A DNA stretch of 64,000 nt from JACMRP01 sp047302465 (GTDB lineage: Bacteria; Bdellovibrionota; Bdellovibrionia; Bdellovibrionales; Bdellovibrionaceae), in NCBI RefSeq assembly GCF_047302465.1, contig NZ_CP178621.1, positions 868,001 through 932,000 on the forward strand. Direction: 5' to 3'. This document shows, piece by piece, positions 1 through 6,462 of the stretch. The translations under genes were made by a program, and so were the position numbers. Numbering within the stretch: position 1 is the first letter of the stretch; the number at the start of each line of letters is the position of its first letter. A model generated the notes under the pieces. The model saw nothing but the letters and a program-made list of their open reading frames with translations. It was not told where the DNA came from and searched no databases.

Positions 1-55
1 AAGCATTTTGCCCAAGCATCATTCCGAGAAGTGTGATTGTAATAAGTTGTTTCAT
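1..55 (-). CDS. Exported protein, N-terminal fragment (cut by window edge)
   Basis: A minus-strand reading frame starts at ATG 55-53. It is preceded at a good distance by an AAGGAGA ribosome binding site (complement of about 58-66). The 18 visible residues, MKQLITITLLGMMLGQNA, look like a signal peptide: one Lys, then a hydrophobic run. The remainder lies outside the window. The gene is divergent from the LysR gene at 159, so that regulator might control it (inference). Function unknown. Confidence 0.6.
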   Translation of the reverse strand, partial: MKQLITITLLGMMLGQNA

Positions 56-158
56 TGTTATCTCCTTTGTTGTTTGTGTGTTTTCCACGAATCCGAACCT
101 AAGAGATTTTCCAAGATAAGAAAAATTAATTGTTTTTATCGAGGCATTAGCATAATTA

Positions 159-1022
159 ATGTCTATGAAGATATCGAGCCTTGGCCTTCAGGCCTTTACC
201 CAAACCGCTGCCACCCTTAATGTCACCCAAGCCGCTAAAGACCTTGGATTGACCCAGTCTGCGCTTTCACAAAGGTTGTCTTTGCTGGAAAGCGAACTTG
301 AAGTAACGCTTTTCATTCGTGAGCCACGCGGACTGAAGCTGACCGAAGCGGGGCAAAGACTTTTAAGATTTGCGACTTTAAACCAAAAGATCGAAGAGGA
401 GTTGCTCTTTGAACTCAAAGGCCACAGTCAGGAATTGGCGGGGACGATCCGCCTTGGGGGATACTCCTCAGTTTTGAGATCTGTGATTGTTCCAGCGCTC
501 GCGCCCTTTTTAAGGAAGAATCCCAAAGTCCATATTGATTTTCAGTCTTACGAAATGTTTGAGCTGCCCGAAGTTTTGAAGACGGCGCGGGCAGAGCTGA
601 TTGTGACGGACTATAAAATGAACAAACAGAATATCCGAGAAGAGGTTCTAGGCTTCGAGGAGTTCGTCGTCGTTGAAAGTACCAAATATGATAGCCCCAA
701 AGACCTGTATCTGGATCACGGCCCCGAAGACAATGCGACCGAAGAGTTCTTCAGAGCGCAAAGTAAGAGCCCAGGATTCTATCGTCGTTCTTTCATGGGT
801 GATGTTTATGGAATTATTGACGGCGTAGAGGCCGGTCTTGGCAGGGCGGTGATGAGTCACCATCTCGTCACGGCTAGTAATAAGATCAAGCAGGTCAAGG
901 GCTACGCCTCTTATAAGCGGCCTGTGACTCTTCACTATTTTGAGCAGCCATTTTATTCGCGCTTAATGATGAGAGTTTTGGAAGAGCTTAAAGCAAAAGC
1001 TCCAGACTATTTAAAAATATAG
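159..1022 (+). CDS. LysR-family transcriptional regulator
   Basis: A 287-residue protein with the LysR layout. A winged helix-turn-helix lies at about residues 5-64 (core TQAAKDLGLTQSALSQRLSLL), a linker helix follows, and a periplasmic-binding-like effector domain begins near residue 90 (GTIRLGGYSSVLRSVIVPAL). The ligand cannot be told. The start is uncertain: ATG 159 has only a distant GAGG (141-144), and ATG 165 in the same frame is an alternative. It is divergent from the exported gene at 1-55 with about 100 nt between starts, the usual geometry for LysR regulators acting on a neighbour. A strong bidirectional terminator follows. Confidence 0.9.
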   Translation: MSMKISSLGLQAFTQTAATLNVTQAAKDLGLTQSALSQRLSLLESELEVTLFIREPRGLKLTEAGQRLLRFATLNQKIEEELLFELKGHSQELAGTIRLGGYSSVLRSVIVPALAPFLRKNPKVHIDFQSYEMFELPEVLKTARAELIVTDYKMNKQNIREEVLGFEEFVVVESTKYDSPKDLYLDHGPEDNATEEFFRAQSKSPGFYRRSFMGDVYGIIDGVEAGLGRAVMSHHLVTASNKIKQVKGYASYKRPVTLHYFEQPFYSRLMMRVLEELKAKAPDYLKI

Positions 1023-1037
1023 AGCGGCAGAAAAAGA

Positions 1038-1067
1038 AAAAGGGCTGTTTTTCAACAGCCCTTTTTT
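1038..1067. terminator. Bidirectional rho-independent terminator
   Basis: A perfect 12-bp stem (AAAAGGGCTGTT at 1038-1049 with AACAGCCCTTTT at 1054-1065) has a four-base loop. A T-run follows on the + strand, and an A-rich stretch upstream gives a U-run on the minus transcript. It serves the convergent LysR gene and the histone-like gene. Confidence 0.9.
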
Positions 1068-1088
1068 AGTGTCATTTGTAGTCAGATA

Positions 1089-1598
1089 TTAGAAGTAACC
1101 TTCTTCATCATCTTCGTCTTCTTCTTCGTCGTCTTCATCGTCTTCAGCAGAAGTCTTGTTTGTGTCATCTTCCATATCTTCGAAAGAATCGTCTTCTTTC
1201 TCTTCAGCTTCTTCCCAACCTTCTTCGTCGTCGCCGATTGGTTCTTCTTCGATATCTACCATGCTATCAAGTTCAGCTTCGTCGTCGAACTCGTTAGTGA
1301 TGTCATCCAAAGCAGTTTCAGGTTTGATTGCAGGGGCAACTACTGCAGCCATCGCCGCTTTTTTAGCAGGCTTAGCGGCCTTTTTAGCTGGCTTTGCAGC
1401 TTTTTTAGCTGCAGGCTTTTTAGCAGCTTTTTTAGGAGCGGCTTTCTTCGCAGGTTTTGCTGCTTTTTTAACGGCTTTTTTCGCCGCTTTTTTTGCAGGT
1501 TTAGCGGCCTTTTTTACAGCCTTTTTTGTAACTTTTTTCGCAGCTTTTTTAGCAGCTGGTTTTTTTGCTTTTTTAGTCTTTGATGCTTTCTTAGCCAT
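1089..1598 (-). CDS. Histone H1-like basic/acidic bipolar protein
   Basis: A 169-residue protein of two opposite halves. Residues 1-82 are almost only Lys, Ala and Pro in AAKKAAKPAKKA-type repeats, like histone H1 tails and the bacterial H1-like proteins (chlamydial Hc, AlgP). Residues 93-169 are dominated by Asp and Glu with a W and a terminal GYF. The basic half should bind DNA or RNA. The acidic half may mask it or bind basic partners (inference). The start ATG at 1598 has an AAGGGGGC ribosome binding site. The AGGGGGCA there can pair with TGCCCCCT about 45 nt upstream (see findings). The window also encodes similar basic tails on RibH and L17. Confidence 0.85.
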   Translation of the reverse strand: MAKKASKTKKAKKPAAKKAAKKVTKKAVKKAAKPAKKAAKKAVKKAAKPAKKAAPKKAAKKPAAKKAAKPAKKAAKPAKKAAMAAVVAPAIKPETALDDITNEFDDEAELDSMVDIEEEPIGDDEEGWEEAEEKEDDSFEDMEDDTNKTSAEDDEDDEEEDEDDEEGYF

Positions 1599-1699
1599 GA
1601 GATGCCCCCTTAGAAGTTATCGATGTAACGTCTAGAGCCTAGCGAGATTTTAGGGGGCAATCAATAATTAATTACAGCATCGGATCAACGACTTGGTCA

Positions 1700-2434
1700 T
1701 TAGAAGCGAAAGTGATCGTCAATGATGGCTGCCACAGAGTCAGGCATTTGAGTGTTCAAGAAGAAACCTCCATCAAATCCTGACTTGGCTGGGACCGTGT
1801 GGAAATACCCAATAGTCTCTACGCCTCTACGAATAGGGAAGTGGAGCGGAAGATACGGGTCGTAAGGGCTCGAAACATAGACACCGACCACATTGACGCC
1901 GATGTAGAAATGGAATTTCACGTTATTTTTGCCGGGAACCGCCAAAGCAAGGCTCGGAAGTTCACCACTGGCTACCTGAGGAAGAGGGTCCCCATTAGGC
2001 AGACGGGCAGGGTTTAAGAAGCTTGCTCCTTTCAGAACATAGCGTAATGGAACACTCACTGCGAAGAATGAAGCTCCCTTGTCGTCTTTGTAGGTCATGA
2101 ATTTTACGCCTGGAAGGTCAGGAATCTCACCCTCGGCGCTGTCGATATATGGATTCATTTGCAGGGGCAGGATGATCAAGAGGGCGTTGGCTGTTTTATC
2201 AATGTCGATAACTAGGCTGCCGTCGTTGTTTCCGCCAGAAACAAAACCTTTATATTGAAGTTTTTGGTACTCATTAGGGACCGGGGTATTGTCATTGCCG
2301 CCATCCGTTGACGAACTGCCATTGTTATCCGTACCCGGAAGGCTTTGAGCGCTGAATCCACCTTTATCGCTACAAGCAAGAAGGATGGTTAGGACGCCGA
2401 CGGACAAACCGCGTGTGATGATTTTTTGTAACAT
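1700..2434 (-). CDS. Putative lipoprotein, unknown function
   Basis: A 244-residue protein with a lipoprotein signal: a hydrophobic stretch ending in the lipobox LLAC with acceptor Cys21. A Gly/Ser/Asn/Thr-rich linker follows (about residues 30-55), then a globular domain I do not recognise. Residue 22 is Ser, so outer-membrane sorting is expected by the Lol rule. A strong AGGAGGAG ribosome binding site precedes the ATG. It lies downstream of the flagellin gene on the same strand but behind that gene's terminator, so it probably has its own promoter in the 236-nt gap. Confidence 0.8.
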   Translation of the reverse strand: MLQKIITRGLSVGVLTILLACSDKGGFSAQSLPGTDNNGSSSTDGGNDNTPVPNEYQKLQYKGFVSGGNNDGSLVIDIDKTANALLIILPLQMNPYIDSAEGEIPDLPGVKFMTYKDDKGASFFAVSVPLRYVLKGASFLNPARLPNGDPLPQVASGELPSLALAVPGKNNVKFHFYIGVNVVGVYVSSPYDPYLPLHFPIRRGVETIGYFHTVPAKSGFDGGFFLNTQMPDSVAAIIDDHFRF

Positions 2435-2614
2435 AACTCCTCCTGACCTATTATTTTTCGGATTAAAGTCGGGGGATCTTTAGGTAAATATTTGAAATTA
2501 TTAGTAAAATAGTTATACAGAAAACGAAAAAATGAATTGGTTTTTGTGAGGTCTTGTAGAAAAAATCCGCAAAAAACTGAAAAAAGAAAAGACGGTGTTT
2601 AGGCATTAGAAAAT

Positions 2615-2648
2615 AAAAAAAACCCCAGTGAGTTTCCTCACCGGGGCT
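2615..2648 (-). terminator. Rho-independent terminator of the flagellin gene
   Basis: On the minus strand a 10-bp stem (2646-2637 with 2632-2623; one G-U pair that would be an A-C mismatch on the other strand) with a four-base loop runs into a run of seven T. The wobble makes it minus-specific, matching the flagellin gene that ends at 2671. Confidence 0.9.
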
Positions 2649-2670
2649 ATTTTGTTAACTAGGTCGCGGA

Positions 2671-3504
2671 TTAACCGATCAACTTAAGAGCCAATTGGTT
2701 AACTTGGTTCGCTTGCGCCAAAGTAGAAGTACCAGCTTGGAGCAAGATGTTATTACGAGTCATCTCAGAAGAAGCCTGAGCTACGTCAGTATCACGGATA
2801 CGTGAGTTAGCAGCAGACATGTTCTCTTGAGCAACACCCAAGTTATCAACAGTCGAAGTCAAACGATTCTGAAGGGCACCGAGGTTAGCGCGAGTACCAT
2901 TCACAGAAGTTTGAGCTGTATCAAGCATTTGAAGAGCTTCTTGAGCACCTTCTTTAGAAGTGTAGTCAAGAGCGCCTAATCCCAATGCATCCAAAGTCGC
3001 GATGTTTTCGCTAGCTCTGAAAGTGATACGATCTTCTTCAGCGTTGTTGAAAAGACCAACTTGGAAATCAAACTCTGGAGAAGAACCATCCAAAAGTTTT
3101 GTAGTACCCCAAGTAGTTACTGAAGCGATACGTTGGATCTCAGATTTCAATTGTTGAACCTCTTTATCCACGAAACCGCGCTCAGTGTTACCAACTGTAT
3201 CAGAAGCAGCTTGGATTCCCAATTCACGAAGACGAACGATAATGTTACCGATTTCGTTCAAACCACCCTCAGCAGTTTGTACCATCGAGATACCATCGTT
3301 AGCATTGCGTTGAGCTTGAGTCGCAGATCTGATCTGAGCTTTCAAGTTTTCACTGATCGCCAAACCAGCAGCGTCATCCGCAGCTTTATTGATACGGCTA
3401 CCAGAAGCAAGTTGCGCCATAGAACCGTTGATCGCACGTTGGCTACCAACTAGGTTTCTTTGTGCATTAAGTGCCGAAATATTTGTTGTTACTCTCATTC
3501 CCAT
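2671..3504 (-). CDS. fliC: Flagellin
   Basis: A 277-residue flagellin. The conserved N-terminal D0/D1 region (VTTNISALNAQRNL, then SGSRINKAADDAAGLAIS at about residues 33-50) and C-terminal D1/D0 region (ending with AQANQVNQLALKLIG) are both complete. The variable outer domain is very short, typical of predatory bacteria with sheathed flagella. The start is MGMRV behind a GGAGGAA ribosome binding site. It has its own terminator and no flagellar neighbours, so it is one of probably several flagellin copies scattered in the genome (inference from known Bdellovibrio genomes). No convincing sigma-28 promoter was found upstream. Confidence 0.95.
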   Translation of the reverse strand: MGMRVTTNISALNAQRNLVGSQRAINGSMAQLASGSRINKAADDAAGLAISENLKAQIRSATQAQRNANDGISMVQTAEGGLNEIGNIIVRLRELGIQAASDTVGNTERGFVDKEVQQLKSEIQRIASVTTWGTTKLLDGSSPEFDFQVGLFNNAEEDRITFRASENIATLDALGLGALDYTSKEGAQEALQMLDTAQTSVNGTRANLGALQNRLTSTVDNLGVAQENMSAANSRIRDTDVAQASSEMTRNNILLQAGTSTLAQANQVNQLALKLIG

Positions 3505-4045
3505 TGTAAATTCCTCCGTTAATATTTTTTATTTTTCATTTCCATACCTTCCTTGAGTTTTATTTCCCCATATTCCATTTTGTTGGGGCCGGCATCCGAG
3601 CCGATTTTTTTTAACTTTTTTGGCCTATTACTATTTAAGTAAAATAACTGAACATTCTATTGTTCGTTTTTATCTCATCCTTGAAGGCCCTCCTTTCGTG
3701 TGTAGGAGAGAGTGACCTTATTCTCTCTCCGGTCCTTCCTGGATCCACATTGTTAACCTGTGAATACGAGTTCATTGACAAGCATTAGATCGGGATTCGC
3801 GACGAACTCTTGACAGGACTGTAGGCGGGATTTGAGTTTTTTTTGCAATACTAGGCCAAGGGCAGAAGGCCCTTCTAGACGAAGGATCGTCCTGCGCCAC
3901 TCTGCTACAGGACTGAAGGGCCGAATTCAGCAGGAAAACTCGACTGAAGAAGAGTCAAAAAATACGACAGAGAAGCCGCGCCCCCTATTGACCTTTGAAA
4001 GAGAATAGGGGATTTTTGCGGTGCATACTTTTTGGGGGCAAGAAA
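3505..4045. other. 541-nt gene-free region with hairpins and a direct repeat
   Basis: No supported gene lies between the divergent flagellin and glutamine amidotransferase genes. Visible structures are: an inverted repeat GAACA-N6-TGTTC at 3650-3665; an 8-bp hairpin GGAGAGAG/CTCTCTCC at 3705-3730; GAGTTC/GAACTC arms around 3770-3809; a direct repeat ACAGGACTG(T/A)AGG near 3813 and 3905; and a CCCCTATT/AATAGGGG hairpin near 3981-4013. A TTGACA occurs at 3810 but has no matching -10. It may hold a long flagellin leader or a small RNA. Neither is proved. Confidence 0.4.
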
Positions 4046-4708
4046 ATGGCTAACAAAATTTTGATTGTGCAACATGAGGAACACACATCAGCTGGAACTA
4101 CTTTAGAATGGGCAAAAACACGCGGAGTGGACGTCGTGTTTTGGCATCCAGCACAAGAACCCATGCCGAAGTCTACGGACGATTCTCTGGGCGTGGTGAT
4201 TTGTGGTGGCTCTATGGACACGTTCGAAGAAGACAAGTTTCCATGGCTAAAGACTGAAAAACAATTCGTTCAAAATTTACTCGAGAAAAAAACGAAAATA
4301 TTTGGTTTATGCTTGGGTGGACAGCTGTTGGCCGAGGTCCTTGGCGGAAAAGTCTATGTCCAAAAAGGCTGGGAGATCGGATTTGTCCCAGCAAAAACTA
4401 AAGACGGCGAAGAAGTTCCTATGTTTCATTGGCATCACTGCGCGTTTGAACTGCCTCCGGGGGCGACTCTTCTGATTAAAGGCGACTATTGCCCTAACCA
4501 AGCATTCTTGTGGAAGGATCACGTTGTAGGCACTCAGTTTCACCCCGAGGCGACTGAGGACTGGGTCCGAGAGTGTGCTGAGGATGTAGAGGAAAAACAT
4601 CAAGGGAACGTACAAAAAAAGGCAGAGATGTTGGACTCTCTGCCTTTAAGAAAAAATCTGCAAGATTGGTATTTCAGGCAACTGGATGCCTTGTTTTTAA
4701 AGAAGTAA
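4046..4708 (+). CDS. Class I glutamine amidotransferase domain protein
   Basis: A 220-residue stand-alone glutaminase-type domain of the GMP-synthase-like family. The nucleophile elbow is GLCLGGQ with Cys89, and the His/Glu pair is in QFHPEA (His166, Glu168), so the catalytic triad is complete. The substrate is unknown; relatives amidate or hydrolyse gamma-glutamyl compounds. An upstream in-frame ATG exists at 3995, but the family N-terminus (MANKILIVQHE) and a GGGGG tract support ATG 4046. A TGCATACT element at 4022-4029 could be an extended -10. Its stop codon abuts the stop of the convergent gene with no base between. Confidence 0.88.
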   Translation: MANKILIVQHEEHTSAGTTLEWAKTRGVDVVFWHPAQEPMPKSTDDSLGVVICGGSMDTFEEDKFPWLKTEKQFVQNLLEKKTKIFGLCLGGQLLAEVLGGKVYVQKGWEIGFVPAKTKDGEEVPMFHWHHCAFELPPGATLLIKGDYCPNQAFLWKDHVVGTQFHPEATEDWVRECAEDVEEKHQGNVQKKAEMLDSLPLRKNLQDWYFRQLDALFLKK

Positions 4709-6016
4709 CTACATTGCCAAAAGGACGCGTTCGCAAGACATGATCAAGAGGTGATTGCGTTGCGCACCTTTTTTTGTAAGGTTCGTCCACTGCTTTCCAG
4801 CAGCATCTGTCGTTGAATAATACTGACGAATATAGTTTCCAGCGCGTTCTGGCTTGTCCTGAAGGGCGCCCAAGTTGACTCCCGTTTGACGAGCGAATTC
4901 TTTTTCGAACTCAGCAAAGAAATCACGGCCCCATTGGTCGTAACTGCTATTTTTTGTAGTGTCTTTTTGCATTTCCATCCAAGTCGGAGCTTTGTTTCCG
5001 TGCAGAATTCCGACTGCGACTTTCATTTCTCCAACTTTGATATTGTCTTGTTCCCACTTCTTCAAAATGTCTGTTCTTTTAGCCGCAGTGAAGAACTCAG
5101 TTGAAAGATAAGTATCGCCGTAGTCACGCAAAACGATTTTTCCTGTCGGACGATTTTTAGCATCCAACTCAACTAGGAAGTTTTGCGAGTGTGGAGAATC
5201 GTAAGTCATACCAGTTAAAGCCATGAACTCAGCCAAAGCGCGAGCCAATGGCTTGTTATAGTGTTCATTCCAGAAAGCAGCAGGATCGTTAGAACCATTG
5301 GCTGCTGCCAAAGCCTTACCTACTTTGTCGTGCATGATCGAGAAGCCAGGAACATAGCGTTTGCCACTCTTAGTAAGGCCCTCATAAGAACGAATGATCA
5401 TTGCTTGGTCGAGTTCTTTGATACCGATGGCAATAGCTTCGTCTAATAAAATAGAATTTTCCAGCTTTGGTTGGTTCTTCAGTTGTTGATTCACGAAGTC
5501 TGTCATCAAACGAATTTGCTGACCGTCATCCCAAGTCTGTTGTTTGTCTTTCCATGCGCCGCCAGTTTTGTCCGTGGAACCTTTGAAAGAGAACTCCGCA
5601 CCTGATTTTGGATCGACAACGATATAGCTACGAGACGCCGTCATGTAGCCTTCGAAATATTTCTTTTTCACAGGCTTGATGTTGTTTTTCTCAAGGAATT
5701 TTTCAACTTCCTTGTGCCACTTTGTATCTTCAGGATTGATAATCCAACGCACGTATTTTTTGCCGTCTTTTTCAAAGACAAGGGCATTCATAAATTCAGG
5801 ATTGGCGCGAAGAGCGACATCGGCTTCAAGAAGAGCCAATGGAATTTCATAATGCTCCATCTGGACCATTTGATTGCTACGAGTTGCAGCTGCATTTGCA
5901 TTGGTTTCTAAGGTAACAAGGTCTTGCATCTCTTTACTGATTGCCCATGAGATCTGAGCACTAATAATAAGAGCGAGAGCAACAAATGACTTAAGGTGGG
6001 TTCCAGGTCTTGCCAC
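4709..6016 (-). CDS. Exported protein with IucA/IucC-like motifs
   Basis: A 435-residue protein starting at GTG with an AAGGAG site seven bases upstream. Residues 1-25 form a Sec signal peptide ending SWA, so it should act outside the cytoplasm. I do not recognise the whole protein. The region PHSQNF (275-280) followed by VLRDYGD (295-301), with an earlier SFKGSTDK (143-150), resembles the ATP-site H-x-Q-N and R-D motifs of NIS siderophore synthetases (IucA/IucC). It could be a divergent kinase- or ligase-like fold moved to the periplasm, or chance similarity. The C-terminus SCERVLLAM matches that of the protease at 21773 (see findings). Confidence 0.6.
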   Translation of the reverse strand: MARPGTHLKSFVALALIISAQISWAISKEMQDLVTLETNANAAATRSNQMVQMEHYEIPLALLEADVALRANPEFMNALVFEKDGKKYVRWIINPEDTKWHKEVEKFLEKNNIKPVKKKYFEGYMTASRSYIVVDPKSGAEFSFKGSTDKTGGAWKDKQQTWDDGQQIRLMTDFVNQQLKNQPKLENSILLDEAIAIGIKELDQAMIIRSYEGLTKSGKRYVPGFSIMHDKVGKALAAANGSNDPAAFWNEHYNKPLARALAEFMALTGMTYDSPHSQNFLVELDAKNRPTGKIVLRDYGDTYLSTEFFTAAKRTDILKKWEQDNIKVGEMKVAVGILHGNKAPTWMEMQKDTTKNSSYDQWGRDFFAEFEKEFARQTGVNLGALQDKPERAGNYIRQYYSTTDAAGKQWTNLTKKGAQRNHLLIMSCERVLLAM

Positions 6017-6036
6017 AGACGTACTCCTTCTAATTA

Positions 6037-6059
6037 AAAGTCGACATTGTCCCGACTTT
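6037..6059. promoter_or_regulatory. Inverted repeat, possible operator
   Basis: A perfect 7-bp inverted repeat AAAGTCG-N9-CGACTTT lies just upstream of the GTG start of the exported gene at 6016. It may be a protein-binding site or a leader hairpin. No regulator is implicated. Confidence 0.4.
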
Positions 6060-6117
6060 CAAAAATGGAACCAACTGAAACGGCATTTAAAAGAATCTGA
6101 CGATCCTGGGGCTCGGC

Positions 6118-6142
6118 TAAAGGACCAAATTGCGGTCCCTGT
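6118..6142 (-). terminator. Weak terminator after the four-cysteine protein
   Basis: On the minus strand GGACC (6138-6134) pairs with GGTCC (6126-6122) around a 7-nt loop and is followed by only three T. It lies about 20 nt after the stop of the gene at 6159, so it may be an inefficient terminator. Confidence 0.35.
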
Positions 6143-6158
6143 GTTTAAAGCTTAGTCA

Positions 6159-6413
6159 CTAGTCAATTTCGATGAAGCGGCACTGAGCGATCATGCCGGT
6201 GATGTTATAGTCATGCTCTTGCTGAGCCTTGCGGTGTGGAGCCGTGTTATATCCCAAAGTGCAGGACTCGTTTTTTGAATCAAAATGCGAACAGTCTTCG
6301 CATGATGTACGGAAGTCATACTTAAGATAATCTTGTGGATTGATAGCGTCCTTCTTTATGGAAGGGCGTATGCGTTTTGGGTGAAATTTTGCGCCAGGTT
6401 TACCACTAGACAT
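6159..6413 (-). CDS. Small four-cysteine protein, possible metal binding
   Basis: An 84-residue protein from ATG 6413, which has a GGAG site eight bases upstream. An in-frame ATG eight codons earlier lacks one. The second half carries CEDCSHF, then a Cys in ESCTLGY, and a last Cys in AQCRFIE, with a His-Arg between. Four spaced cysteines suggest a zinc or iron-sulfur site. I do not recognise the family. It is divergent from clpB with about 50 nt between starts, so the two share a promoter region. Confidence 0.65.
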   Translation of the reverse strand: MSSGKPGAKFHPKRIRPSIKKDAINPQDYLKYDFRTSCEDCSHFDSKNESCTLGYNTAPHRKAQQEHDYNITGMIAQCRFIEID

Positions 6414-6462
6414 TGACAAGCTCCAATTAGGCCTCATCCTTAATTACAGGACGGAGGAGTGC

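Noticed and set aside
8..220. 70-residue + strand reading frame at the left edge
   Set aside because: It overlaps the LysR start and the divergent exported gene start, which has a clear ribosome binding site.
1320..1598. Short tandem repeats as a CRISPR or satellite array
   Set aside because: The periodicity is the AAKKA/PAKK codon repeat of a coding gene; there are no unique spacers.
1156..1635. Long + strand reading frame opposite the H1-like gene
   Set aside because: It mirrors the Lys/Ala codon repeats (reads as Phe/Ala) and has no ribosome binding site; the minus-strand frame has both a good site and a terminator.
3594..3622. Short GC hairpin followed by eight T upstream of flagellin as a terminator
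   Set aside because: The stem is only four pairs and no + strand gene precedes it.
3810..3853. TTGACA promoter for a small RNA
   Set aside because: No -10 at 16-18 nt; the nearest AATACT is 32 nt away.
6033..6062. Promoter for the exported gene at 6016 (TTGAAA-18-TTTAAT on the minus strand)
   Set aside because: Transcription would begin inside the ribosome binding site; kept only as an inverted repeat.
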